Below are positions 26,179 through 35,752 of a DNA stretch of 64,000 bases, piece after piece; the first letter of the stretch is position 1, and the number at the start of each line of letters is the position of its first letter. The notes below the pieces were generated by a model. It was not told the DNA's origin. It ran no database searches and saw only the letters and a program-made list of their open reading frames with translations. A program made the translations under genes and the position numbers. The DNA comes from Rhodococcus jostii RHA1. Its GTDB lineage: Bacteria > Actinomycetota > Actinomycetes > Mycobacteriales > Mycobacteriaceae. Location: positions 62,001 through 126,000 of the forward strand of contig NC_008271.1 of assembly GCF_000014565.1 (NCBI RefSeq), given 5' to 3'.

Positions 26179-26597
26179 TCGGATCCTTATCTGCGCGCAC
26201 CGCCCTACGACCGTGCCACCACATGCCCCATCCGGGGACCCGGCGCCCGGCCTGCCCGCTCCGAACACAATAGGGGCGGGAGGTTTGACGCAGGTGCGCG
26301 ACGCTGTCTCTACAGGGCGGCATCACGCGACGACGTCGAGCAGTAGGCCGTGGGAATTTGACCGCAAGTTGAGTTCCGGCGAAGGACAGTGACGGGGTCC
26401 GGTTTGGGACGGCGGTGACTTCGTTCGGCTGCACAGCGAAGGCGGCGATTCCAAGCGTGACCAATGCGAGTGGTGCATGCTGTACGGTCTGCGTGCACTG
26501 GAACCCGTTGATCGCAAAGCGCTTCTTCGAACCCTTGCCACCAGGCAGGTTTTCGCTCAGCACGAGGAACGAGCCGATTCGAGTGTCGGATCGGGTC
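26179..26597. other. no intact gene
   Basis: A minus-strand frame at 26283-26563 encodes a signal-peptide-like hydrophobic stretch (HAPLALVTLGIAAFAVQP) but loses its frame within 60 residues. It may be the ruin of a small secreted protein gene, or chance. Confidence 0.3.
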
Positions 26598-26985
26598 CTC
26601 GAAAGGTGATACGACGGCCGACAGCGCTTCCCCGACGGTGTTCCAGTGCTCCGCGGTGTCGATCAGGTTCTGCACCGCGGTGTAGCCGACCTTCGGCAAC
26701 GATGACTGCGCCCGGTGTTTGTTGACGGACCGCACTCCGCTGACGTGAACTCGGCGGCAGGCGAACCGAATCCGGAATCAGCAACTCCCGCCGCTTGTGC
26801 TCGGAGACCTCCGGGACCGTGGTACGGGGGAAGGCACGCTCGAGGTCGTTGCGGGCGCGGGTGAACTCGGCGTCCTCGACCATCCGGTCCAGCTCCCTGA
26901 GCCGAATCGCGCTCCTGGGCGCGGTCGTCATAGGAAGCCGTCGACCGGTAGCCGGGGGCGCGTCCGGAGTGAGGTTGTACGCCAA
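26598..26985 (-). pseudogene. truncated second copy of the ADP-ribosyltransferase-like gene
   Basis: Starts at a TTG (26985) preceded by GAGAGGAAAG and reads LAYNLTPDAP, as the intact gene does. After indels it continues ELDRMVEDAEFTRARNDLER and TVPEVSEHKRREL, then in another frame SVNKHRAQSSLPKVGYTAVQ, and ends near VGEAL. The C-terminal ADP-ribosyltransferase-like half is absent. The upstream 200 bp, including the inverted repeat, match those of the intact copy at 8.6-9.7 kb. Confidence 0.85.
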
Positions 26986-27035
26986 CAGCTTTCCTCTCAC
27001 CCCTGATTCGAACCCAACCCTGAGACGGCGAAGGC

Positions 27036-27073
27036 GTGGCAGGCGTGAGTGTCCCAAATTGACGGCCTGCCAC
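27036..27073. promoter_or_regulatory. inverted repeat upstream of the broken copy
   Basis: GTGGCAGGC at 27036-27044 and GCCTGCCAC at 27065-27073. The same 9-base arms occur upstream of the intact paralogue (9501-9536), here with two more spacer bases. Confidence 0.5.
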
Positions 27074-27229
27074 GCTCGGACCCAACCCCAGGGGCGGGTC
27101 ACCGCGGGAGCGCCCTATACCGGTGACCACACCAGTGACTTGCTCCCATGCGTGTTGCCGGCCTTCCGGCCGTGCGCACCTCAGACTACCGAAACTGGCT
27201 GGCCCAGTTCGACCAGTACTCACCCGGCA

Positions 27230-27400
27230 TCACGTCGGATCGCACGGCGGCCGTTCAAGACTGTTCAGCTGATCGAGCACCTGATCGACCGCGGTGGTCG
27301 GGATACAGAAGGTGTCGCCCTCCGACACACGGATGCGTTCGCGGACGTAGGCGAGCACGGCGAGTTCACGCTCGAGGTCTGCCACGGTTCGGTCGCTCAC
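27230..27400 (-). CDS. 56-residue conserved small protein, copy 2
   Basis: From a GTG at 27400 (AGGATGAG 3-5 bases upstream) the product begins VSDRTVADLERELAVLAYVR, continues TTAVDQVLDQLNSLERP and ends CDPT. Same length as the paralogue at 15818-15988, with conserved start, leader and most residues. The function is unknown. In this place it lies directly upstream of the broken ADP-ribosyltransferase-like gene, whereas the other copy is 6 kb from the intact one. Confidence 0.7.
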   Translation of the reverse strand: MSDRTVADLERELAVLAYVRERIRVSEGDTFCIPTTAVDQVLDQLNSLERPPCDPT

Positions 27401-27671
27401 GGTCTCATCCTGCCGTGAAGCGAGTGCTCATCCCCACTCGTGCGCTCGGCAGCGTCGAGGAAGACACTGGCGGTGCTGCAACCGTGCCCAACGCTCCATC
27501 AAAGGGTCATGCCATCCCCGCAGGTCGAGACGCCGCTTTCGGACCGGTCGACGGTCGGGGGAATCGCCTCCCCCAGCAGCTGGGCCCGCTCGACCCGCAC
27601 GCGAGGGCACCTCACCGGATTCCGGCGCACAATCGAAATAGAAGGAGGTGGAATCCAACTGGGGGTGAACC

Positions 27672-28275
27672 ATGCGACCGGAACCGCGCGCACCGGTACC
27701 CACACCGATCCGGTGGTGGCGACTGTGCCCGTGGAACCGCAACCACCTGATGCGGTCCAGCGACCGCGTTGAGGCCCTCCTCGTGTTGGTCGCCGCGATC
27801 CTGGTGCTGCTGGCGATCCCCTTCGCCGCCGCATACTGAACCGCGACCCACACCCGACTCGAACACCAAACCCAAGCCCGGGCGAGCGGCAGCAGGTGCC
27901 GGCCGTACTGCTCGAGGACACCCACCCCACACCCGACACCAGCGCAGGCACCCTCCGCACCGCCGGCGCCCAGAACACCGCCCGAGCCCGCTGGTCCACA
28001 CCCCACGGAGATCGCACCGCCGCCGTGCCCACCGACACCCCACACAGGCCGGACAGACGGTCACCATCAGCATCGACGCCGACGGCAACCCCATCGGCCC
28101 GATTTCGAGCAGCGGGGAGAACACGATCGTCGCCGCGGCCGCCGCACTCGGAGTCTGGGCCCTCGCCGCCGGCACCGTCCCGCCCCCCACCGCCCTCGCC
28201 CGCACACTGCTGCACCGAAACCGGATGCGGCGCCGGCCACACGAATGGAAACAACTCGAGACCCCACCGCGATAA
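27672..28275 (+). pseudogene. frameshifted Rv1733c-family membrane protein gene
   Basis: From ATG 27672 (GGGGGTGA upstream) the product reads IRWWRLCPWNRNHLMRSSDR, then VEALLVLVAAILVLLAIPFA, the N-terminal half of the actinobacterial Rv1733c-type two-pass membrane protein, but stops at a TGA after about 55 residues. A second frame then reads VPAVLLEDTHPTPDTSAG and ARWSTPHGDRTA. A third reads TVTISIDADGNPIGPISSSG and VAAAAALGVWALAAG and ends with EWKQLETPPR. At least two frameshifts separate the parts. A worse remnant of the same kind lies at 23620-23950. Confidence 0.75.
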
Positions 28276-28393
28276 CCCGCCTCTCCCCTCGGGAGATCGC
28301 GTGCCGTTACAGCGGGCGTGCGGACCGCCCCGCCCCGCACGTCGTCATCGTGTCAAAGCGGGGGCCGAGAGCAGTACCGGACCGGTCCTCGTC

Positions 28394-28649
28394 TCAACTC
28401 TCCGCTGCGGGGGCAGCCTCGATGGCACCATCGTCGACGAAAACCAAAGTGCCGTCATCCGTCGCGACGGCCCACCGGCGCACCGGCGCCCACTCATGAC
28501 CGGCGCTCACGCCCGCCTCCGCGGCGTAGTCGTCGACCACCACACCGAGCACCCACGCCGAACGCGCACCGCTGCCCGCACGGACCCGGACCCGCGCACC
28601 CGGCACGATCGGGCCATTGTTCCCCTTCGGCGTTTCGGGCATGGACATG
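28394..28649 (-). CDS. small conserved protein, paralogue of 45329-45646
   Basis: 84 residues, apparently beta-rich (VPGARVRVRAGSGARSAWVL, then WAPVRRWAVATDDGTLVFVD), like a small SH3-type barrel. The paralogue at 45329-45646 shares GVRV-VRRS, GHEWAPV-RWAVA-DDG-LVF. The ribosome-binding site of this copy is weak, so the start (ATG 28649 or 28643) is uncertain. Both copies lie beside remnants of membrane or surface protein genes. No function is known to me. Confidence 0.6.
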
Positions 28650-29018
28650 ATTGTGGCATCCCCACCCCCCGGGGCGTCGGCCGAGCAACCCCCCCACCGA
28701 GGGTGCGTGGGCACGCGCGACGAAGCCCCAGCCCCACGAAGGCGGCGGTAGGGACCTCGGATCCACCCCTGCCGGCACCGCCGCGTCTGCGATGCGGCGC
28801 CCTACCACCCGGCGCACGCACCCACGCCACCCCGACCCTCGCCCCCGAACCAGGGCAGCCGCCGTCACCTCCCGCCGTGCGGCCTTCCAGGCAGCGCCCG
28901 CGCCGTTCCGCACACCTCGGCCGCACTTCCCGCATACCCCGCACTTCCCGTACAACAAGAGCGAGGAGGTACATCATGCCCGGGACACGACGACACACCC
29001 CGCACACCACCCCCCTAC
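28650..29018. other. no gene recognised
   Basis: GC-rich (Pro/Arg-coding in every frame) stretch leading into the IS256 remnant. Nothing supported. Confidence 0.4.
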
Positions 29019-30164
29019 GTGCGGGCACCACGCCACCTCGCCGGTCGCCGCCACCGCGCCGGCGGCTGGAAGGTGACCGTCGCCGAGGACGGCGGCACCC
29101 TCGCCCCTCGGCGGCCGGCGGGTGCCGGTCACCCGGCCACGGGTGCGGGCCGCGGACGGGACCGGGGAGCTGCCGATCGGCTCGTACGAGATGTTCACCT
29201 CGACCGAGATCCTGGGCAAGATGACGATGGAGAAGATGCTCGCCGGCCTGGCCTGTCCACCCGCCGCTACCCGATCGGCCTCGAACCGGTCGGCGAACAG
29301 GTGACCGAAATATCCACGGCGACAAGTAAATCCGCGGCCTCCCGGAAGTTCGTGGCGATGACCGAGACCGCCCTGGCCGACCTGCTGTCGAAGGATCTGT
29401 CCGGGCTGGACCTGGTGGCACTGATGATCGACGGGGTCCACTTCGCCGAAACCTGCTGTGTCGTCGCCCTCGGCATCGACATGGACGGCAACAAGCACCC
29501 GCTGGCTCTGGTGGAGGGCGCCACCGAGATCGCCACCCTGGTCACCGGTCTGCTGGTGGACCTGCGCGAACGCGGCCTGGACGTCACCCGTCCGATGCTG
29601 GTCGGCCTCGACGGGTCCAAGGCCCTGCGCAAGGCCGTCCTCGACGTCCTCGACCGTCCGGTCATCCAACGCTGTCAACTGCACAAGATTCGGAACGTGA
29701 AGGACCGACTCCCCGAACGCCTCCGCAGCAGCGTGGGCCGCAAGATGACCGACTCCTACCACGCCGCCTCGGCGCTCGAGGCCGAGGCCGCGTTGGTGGC
29801 GCTGGCCAAGGAACTCGATCGCACCCACCCCGGGGCGGCGACCAGCCTGCGCGAAGGTCTGGAGGAGACCCTCACGGTGCTGCGACTGGGCGTGCCGCCC
29901 ACCCTTGCCCGGACGCTGCGCTCCACCACGAACGCCATAGAGTCGATGATCTCCGTGTGCCGCGAGTACGCCACCAACGTCAAGCGGTGGCGAGACGGAC
30001 AGATGGCGCTGCGCTGGTGCGCCGCCGGGATGGTCGAGGCCGGCAAACAATTCCGCCGCGTCAACGGCAACCTGCACCTACCAACACTCCGCACCGCGCT
30101 CGAACGCCACTTCTCCGAATCTGTCGCACCCATCGTGCACAATGATCAGGAGAACGCAGCGTGA
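29019..30164 (+). pseudogene. IS256-family (mutator) transposase, 5'-truncated and frameshifted
   Basis: The long frame from about 29255 reads STRRYPIGLEPVG, SKSAASRKFVAMTE, LDLVALMIDGVHF (DDE first Asp), PMLVGLDGSKALRKAV (second Asp), RCQLHKIRNVKDRLPE and TNAIESMISVCRE (Glu region), a normal IS256 core and C-terminus. Upstream, GELPIGSYEMFTSTEILGKM and MEKMLAGL are in a different frame, and the first roughly 90 residues of the usual 410 are missing or scrambled. It is therefore inactive. Confidence 0.88.
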
Positions 30165-30401
30165 TACTCACCGGGCCGCCACCGAAGTTCCACGGAGCTC
30201 GGGACATCCTCACTTTTCCGTGTGCGAGGTGCTACGACAATCTAACCGGTTGCGTCGGCGTCAGCCGGCACAACCGGACGAGCGGCGGTCGCCTCGGCAA
30301 CCACCATCGGTGCACCAGGACTGGCGGTCCCGAACCCGCTGCGTAGCCTGCGCCACCTGGCGGCGACAGGGTCATCGCCACAGCCGTTGGCGCAGTTGGC
30401 C

Positions 30402-31535
30402 CTACGGATCGATGACCTCGAACGACCATTCGGTGCTGCCGATGCGGATGACGTCGCCGTGGCCGAGAACGACGGAGTCGATGATGCGCTCGCCGTTGAT
30501 CAGCGTGCCGTTTGACGACTGCAGGTCCCGGATTTCGTATCGCGGCCCGGTAGCCACGACGATCGCGTGGTACCGGCTGACGTTTCGGTGGCTGAGCACG
30601 AGATCGTTGGTGTTCTTTCGCCCGATCCGCAGACCACCGGGGGGAATCGGGATCGCCGTGCCGGCGCGGTCGCGGAGCTGACCGGTGGCCACTCTCTGTT
30701 GCTGCTCGATCAAGGTCAACGTCATGGCGCCGGTCGTCACGGTCAACGGTTCCTGATTCAGGATTCGTTTTTCGAGGTCTTGTAGTGGTCCGGATGGGTC
30801 GATGCCCAGTTCGTCAGCGAGGGTTGTGCGTAGCCGCCGGCAGGCGTCCAAGGCGTCGGATTGCCGGCCGGCCAGGTAGAGGGCGGTGATCAGTTGGGCC
30901 CACAGTGGCTCTCGAAGCGGATGCTCATTCGTCAGATCGATCAGGGTGGAGATTACTGATTCGGCTCGGCCACATGCAATTTCGGCCTGGGTTCGCGCCG
31001 ATGCGGTCGCCAGCAGTTCCTCTTCGAGAGTGGCGGCGAACGCATCGGCAAAGCTGTGCCCGCGGAGATCGTCGAGGACCGGCCCTTTCCACTCGTCCAG
31101 GGCGTGGGACAGTGCGGCGCTCGCCTCCTCGAATTGTCCGGCCTCGGCGAGCCGGCCCCCGGTCGACGACAATGCCCGAAACCGGGCCAGGTCGAAGTCG
31201 TCGTCCGCCACCGACAGTCGGTATCCCGGTGCTGCGGTCGCCAATACGGTCTTGGGGTCGACGTCGGCGCCGCCGAGGGCCTTTCGCAGTTTGGACACGA
31301 TCACGTGCAGACTGGCCCGGTAGTCCGGGGGCGGATCGTCATTCCACGCCGCCGCGGCGAGGGCGTCGGCCGCGACCACACGACCGCGCCGGATGAGCAG
31401 CATCGCGAGCACAGCGCGCGGTTTGGTGCCCCCCAGGGACTGCGGCGCTCCATCGATGGTCAACTCCACTGCACCCAGGACGTGGAGACCGAGCCGGTGC
31501 CGTATTGCCTCGACGTTCTCTGCCACACCAATCAC
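30402..31535 (-). CDS. SARP-type regulator with BTAD and FHA domains (EmbR-like)
   Basis: 377-residue transcription factor: an OmpR-type winged helix at residues 15-105 (LGGTKPRAVLAMLLIRRGRV), a bacterial transcriptional activation (BTAD) helical-repeat domain at about 110-260 (EHPLREPLWAQLITALYLAG), and a C-terminal FHA domain at about 295-375 (LRIGRKNTNDLVLSHRNVSR, then SSNGTLINGERI). FHA domains bind phosphothreonine; in Mycobacterium tuberculosis EmbR the FHA domain receives the signal from kinase PknH. Two kinases of this kind are encoded 5-8 kb away, so it is a likely substrate, though this is inference. AAAAGG precedes the GTG. It is divergent from the secreted C39-like protease gene. 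Confidence 0.92.
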   Translation of the reverse strand: MIGVAENVEAIRHRLGLHVLGAVELTIDGAPQSLGGTKPRAVLAMLLIRRGRVVAADALAAAAWNDDPPPDYRASLHVIVSKLRKALGGADVDPKTVLATAAPGYRLSVADDDFDLARFRALSSTGGRLAEAGQFEEASAALSHALDEWKGPVLDDLRGHSFADAFAATLEEELLATASARTQAEIACGRAESVISTLIDLTNEHPLREPLWAQLITALYLAGRQSDALDACRRLRTTLADELGIDPSGPLQDLEKRILNQEPLTVTTGAMTLTLIEQQQRVATGQLRDRAGTAIPIPPGGLRIGRKNTNDLVLSHRNVSRYHAIVVATGPRYEIRDLQSSNGTLINGERIIDSVVLGHGDVIRIGSTEWSFEVIDP

Positions 31536-31758
31536 CGAGCCTTTTCGCTCCGGGAGCCCGCGCGAGGTTGTTGCGTCGGCATCAATTATGCCGTCCCGGA
31601 CGCGGGATCTGCCAGGCCCGGCAGCACGGGGCGTCGGCGTCGCTCGCCGGGGGATGCGCTCGACGGATGCGGGATAGGGATTTGATCAGGATCGGATAAG
31701 CGGCGGACCACACACTTCTTCACGTCCCCAGCAAGACCATGAGAGAAGGTCCACCGTC

Positions 31759-32460
31759 GTGTTCACCCGCAAGATCGCCACCGCCGCAAGTACCTGCATC
31801 ACCGCCGCTGTTGTCGGGGTGGCCGCTCTCGGCCTCGTCGGCACCGCGAACGCGATGAGCCCCGCCGCGGTCTCGACCGTGTCAGCCTCGGTGGTGGTCG
31901 GCGATCCAGTAGGAGCCGCCGCATACTGGCAACGTCAGCACGGTGGCGACTGCGCGGAGATGGCGGTCGCCGATGTCGTCGGAGATGTCACCGGCCGCGC
32001 TCCCTCCGAGGCCGAGATCGTCGAGGTCGCGCGCAGCACCCCCAGCACCGTCGAACCGGGCCCGATCTACACCGGCGACGCGGCCGGTGGACCCGCGGAC
32101 GCCGATGTCAGCACCGGCGGGACGGCCTCCGAGGACATTCCCGCGTTGCTGGCGCACTATGACATCGCCGCCGTCCTCAGCCACGCCGAAAACGCGACGG
32201 CCGGCATCGAGGAACTCGTCGCAGATCTCGCGATTGACCGGAAGGTCATCGTCGGGGTGAACGCGGAAAGCATCTGGGGCGAACGCGGTGACCGGACCAC
32301 CGCCGATCACGCCGTCGTCGTCACCGGCATCGACCTCGCCGCGGGAGTGGTCTACCTCAACGACAGTGGCATCGACACCGGTCGCGCCGAGACGATCAGC
32401 CTCGACGTGTTCCTCGCCTCCTGGAGCACCAGTAACTTCGAGATGATCATCACCCTGTAG
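31759..32460 (+). CDS. secreted C39-like papain-fold protease
   Basis: 233 residues with a clear signal peptide (residues 1-32, hydrophobic core ITAAVVGVAALGLVGTANA). The mature part follows the peptidase C39-like pattern: catalytic Cys in QHGGDCAEMAVADVVG, catalytic His in TTADHAVVVTGIDLAAGVV, and Asp in YLNDSG. The usual role is cleavage of peptides or cell-wall-linked substrates outside the cell. The GTG start has AGAAGG about 10 bases upstream. It is divergent from the EmbR-like regulator, which may control it. A strong terminator-like hairpin follows at 32641. Confidence 0.85.
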   Translation: MFTRKIATAASTCITAAVVGVAALGLVGTANAMSPAAVSTVSASVVVGDPVGAAAYWQRQHGGDCAEMAVADVVGDVTGRAPSEAEIVEVARSTPSTVEPGPIYTGDAAGGPADADVSTGGTASEDIPALLAHYDIAAVLSHAENATAGIEELVADLAIDRKVIVGVNAESIWGERGDRTTADHAVVVTGIDLAAGVVYLNDSGIDTGRAETISLDVFLASWSTSNFEMIITL

Positions 32461-33127
32461 GTGCTGTGCTCGATGCCTACCGGTCCGGCACCGCCACCTG
32501 AAGCCGACCGCAGCTCGTGATCCGTCGTGGCGGCGACGCCGCGCCGATCCCACGGGCTGTGCGCAATCATTCGGACGGTCCGATCGGGAAGAGATCGACT
32601 GTGCGGCGCCCACCGGGGCGCCCTTTCACTGAGGCTTCCCGAGAATGCCGGCGTCGTCATCGACGCCGGCGTTCTCGAGGTCTGCCGGCATGACCTGCAC
32701 GCGACTACCACGATCGCGCACCAGTCCGTATCATGAGAATGCCATATGTTACGGCAATCTTGTTGTTAGGCAGCCGAGTGAGATGACTGTTTCACGACGA
32801 CTGTTCGTGCCGAGGGTTCCCCACCCGGCCGCGCCCACCTCGGACTCTCGGCGCGATACCCGCGTTCGACATCGCAGGAAGGATCTGGGAGAAACGTCAA
32901 CGACTCGGTTGACATGGTGATACGCAGGAAGTAGGTCGGCATGCGAACGTCATCACGGCGGTAGGCGTCGAGATGACAGTGGTGGGCGCCCGGACGCCGA
33001 GATCCTGCGTACGAACCGCAGGTACGACCCGCGGGCGGTACGCAACCACCGGCCGCGGGGCGCCGGACTTCGACGTTCGCGTACGCGACCATCGCACCGA
33101 CACACATATTCTCCCGGCACTGCCCCT
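32461..33127. other. intergenic region with a terminator hairpin
   Basis: 667 bp between the C39-like gene and the FHA-ABC transporter. Apart from the hairpin at 32641-32676 and the presumed promoter of the transporter, I see nothing gene-like. Confidence 0.5.
32641..32676 (+). terminator. 16-bp hairpin, terminator of the C39-like gene
   Basis: GAGAATGCCGGCGTCG (32641-32656) pairs with CGACGCCGGCGTTCTC (32661-32676) around TCAT, with one wobble pair. No U-tract. It lies 180 bases after the stop codon. Confidence 0.65.
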
Positions 33128-35485
33128 ATGAACCCCGACGACTCCCCACCCAACGGGCCACCAGCACTGGAAGTTGCGGCCGACGGGCACCGGTGGCGGG
33201 CGGCACCGGGCCACACCTTCACCATCGGCCGGTCCGAGACCGCCGATGCACAGTTGGCCAATCCGCGCATCTCACGCTCGCATGCGGTCCTGACCACGAC
33301 ACCGCACGGCTGGACCTTGAGCAATCACAGCCGAAACGGCATTTTCCTGGACGGGCATCGGGTTGATCAGGTGCCGGTGCACGGACCCACGACGGTCGTG
33401 CTCGGGAACCCGTCCCACGGTGTGGTCCTACACCTTCGTCCCGTACCGTCGGCACCACCCCCGGAACCTGCGCCCACACAATCGGAGGGCGATCGATCAG
33501 CGCGGCCCCCCACCGCTGTTCATGCGATCGAGCAGCCTCGGATCAGGATCGGTCGCACCGACGACAACGATGTGATCCTCGACGACCTGCTGGTCTCCCG
33601 ACACCACGCGGAACTGCGGTTCTCGGGCGGGAGCTGGGACATCGTCGACCTCGGCAGCGCCAACGGAACCTACGTTAATGGAATCCGGGCGTCCCAGGCG
33701 CGTATCGGTGAGCCGGACGTGATCGGCGTCGGTCATCAACTGCTGCGTCTGAACGGTGACCGGCTCGAGGAATACGTCGACACCGGTGACGTGTCCTTCG
33801 AGGCCACCGACTTGGAGTCGGTCACCGCAAACGGACGTGTCCTGCTCACGGGTGTGGGGTTCACCCTGGATCAACGCAGCCTGCTGGCGGTGGTGGGACC
33901 GACCGGGGCCGGAAAATCCACCCTGCTCAATGCCCTGACCGGGTTCCGGCCGGCCACGAGTGGGGCCGTGCACTACGGTGGGCGTGATCTGTACGCGAAC
34001 TACGCGGAACTGCGACACCGTATCGGTTTCGTCCCGCAGGACGACATTCTGCACACCCAGCTCACGGTGCGCCGTGCACTGAACTACGCGGCGCGGCTCC
34101 GGTTTCCGCAGGACGTGTCCGCCGCGGCCCGGCAGCAGCGCATCGACGAGGTGCTCGGTGAGCTCGGGCTGACCGGGCAGGCGGATCAGCGCATCACCAG
34201 CCTCTCGGGGGGACAACGCAAGCGCACCAGCGTGGCGTTGGAGTTGCTGACCAAACCCTCGCTGCTGTTCCTCGACGAACCGACCTCCGGGCTCGATCCC
34301 GGATACGACAAGTCGGTGATGCAGACGTTGCGCGCCTTGGCTGATGAGGGCCGGTCGGTGGTGGTTGTGACGCACAATGTCTCCCAACTCGACCTGTGCG
34401 ATCGGCTTCTCGTCCTCGCCCCCGGCGGCCGGCTCGCCTACTTCGGACCGCCCGGGCAAGCGCTGACCTACTTTCGCTGCGAGGACTTCCCAGACCTGTT
34501 CACGCTGCTCGAGCACGACACCGTCACCGATTGGGCCGCCCGCTTCCGGCAGTCGCCGCTGTACCCGGTGTACATCGGGCCGCGCCCGACCGATGCCTCA
34601 CCCGCACCCCCTGGACACCGGTCCCCGCCCGAGAACCCGGACGCCCAACAATCCGCGCTCACCCAGTTCGCGATCCTGTGCCGCCGCTACCTGGCCGTCA
34701 TCGCGGCCGACCGCCAGTACACGGCCTTCCTGCTGGCGCTGCCGCTCCTGCTCAGTCTGTTCACCCATGCCGTTCCCGGCACCGCCGGGCTCTCGCTCAC
34801 CGAGGCAGCGGTCCAGCACTCGAACGAGCCCGGCCAGCTACTGGTGCTGCTGATCATCGGCGGCGCCCTGATGGGCTGCGCCGCAGCGGTCCGCGAGATC
34901 GTCAAGGAAAAGGCCATCTACCGACGGGAACACGCAATCGGTCTGTCCCGCAACGCCTATCTCGCCTCCAAGCTTGCGGTGCTCACCGTGATCACCGGTC
35001 TGCAGGGGCTGGTTCTGGGGATCTTGGGATGGGCCGGGCGGCCGGGGCCGGACGGCGCCGCCCTGCTGGGATCCGGTGAAGCCGAGATCGCGATCGCGGT
35101 GATCGCGGTGACCGTCACCTCGATGATCATCGGGTTGCTCATCTCGGCGATGATCGACAACGCCGACCGGGGCATGCCCTTGTTGGTGCTCGTCGTCATG
35201 GCCCAACTCATCCTCTGCGGCGGCCTGTTCCCGCTGCACGGGCGTGTGCCCCTCGAACAGCTGTCCTGGCTCTCCCCGTCGCGGTGGACCTATGCGATGG
35301 CCGCCTCCACCGTGGACCTGGCGGCGATGCCGGGCTCTCCCGGAGCCGGCGATCCGCTGTGGCGGCACACCCCCGGAGTCTGGCTGACCGACCTCGCGAT
35401 CTGCGGTGTCCTCGCCGTCATCATGATCGTGGTACTCGCTCTGCTGCTCGGCCGAGTCGATTCCCGCCGTCGTGTCGACCGATGA
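33128..35485 (+). CDS. FHA-FHA-ABC transporter with fused permease (Rv1747-like)
   Basis: 785-residue inner-membrane half transporter. Two FHA domains (about 20-105 and 137-215; FTIGRSETADAQLANPRISR and IRIGRTDDNDVILDDLLVSR) bind phosphothreonine. The ABC domain has Walker A GPTGAGKST (about 257), signature LSGGQRKR (about 359), Walker B LLFLDEPTSGLD (about 380) and H-loop VTHNV. The C-terminal third is an ABC-2 permease with about six hydrophobic helices. M. tuberculosis Rv1747 has the same order and is regulated by kinase PknF phosphorylation. Here a PknH-like kinase gene converges from the other strand directly downstream. Exported substrate unknown; Rv1747 is linked to cell-envelope lipids. 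No clear ribosome-binding site, perhaps leaderless. Confidence 0.94.
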   Translation: MNPDDSPPNGPPALEVAADGHRWRAAPGHTFTIGRSETADAQLANPRISRSHAVLTTTPHGWTLSNHSRNGIFLDGHRVDQVPVHGPTTVVLGNPSHGVVLHLRPVPSAPPPEPAPTQSEGDRSARPPTAVHAIEQPRIRIGRTDDNDVILDDLLVSRHHAELRFSGGSWDIVDLGSANGTYVNGIRASQARIGEPDVIGVGHQLLRLNGDRLEEYVDTGDVSFEATDLESVTANGRVLLTGVGFTLDQRSLLAVVGPTGAGKSTLLNALTGFRPATSGAVHYGGRDLYANYAELRHRIGFVPQDDILHTQLTVRRALNYAARLRFPQDVSAAARQQRIDEVLGELGLTGQADQRITSLSGGQRKRTSVALELLTKPSLLFLDEPTSGLDPGYDKSVMQTLRALADEGRSVVVVTHNVSQLDLCDRLLVLAPGGRLAYFGPPGQALTYFRCEDFPDLFTLLEHDTVTDWAARFRQSPLYPVYIGPRPTDASPAPPGHRSPPENPDAQQSALTQFAILCRRYLAVIAADRQYTAFLLALPLLLSLFTHAVPGTAGLSLTEAAVQHSNEPGQLLVLLIIGGALMGCAAAVREIVKEKAIYRREHAIGLSRNAYLASKLAVLTVITGLQGLVLGILGWAGRPGPDGAALLGSGEAEIAIAVIAVTVTSMIIGLLISAMIDNADRGMPLLVLVVMAQLILCGGLFPLHGRVPLEQLSWLSPSRWTYAMAASTVDLAAMPGSPGAGDPLWRHTPGVWLTDLAICGVLAVIMIVVLALLLGRVDSRRRVDR

Positions 35486-35752
35486 ACGCGCCGACACCCC
35501 CGGCGGCGATGACGACGTAACCCCCGCCTGCTCCCGTGCACCGCACCGGGGTGTTCCTCGGAGGCGGCAGGTGCGGTCGGGCCTGCGAGTCGCCGGTGAA
35601 AACCCACCGAGCGGCAATCCATACCGGCTCGGCGGCAATGGGTTCCGCCGCGGGCGGGAGGGTCGGCAGCGGTGGCGCGCGGCGACTACCCCGGTCGGTC
35701 GAGCACCCGCGGTGCCCGTGACACGGCGCGGCGGCCACAGGCCGCTCCCGTC

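Noticed and set aside
35486..35752. Possible riboswitch or other structured RNA between the transporter and kinase genes
   Set aside because: GC-rich and foldable, but the two flanking genes are convergent, and no conserved riboswitch core was recognised.
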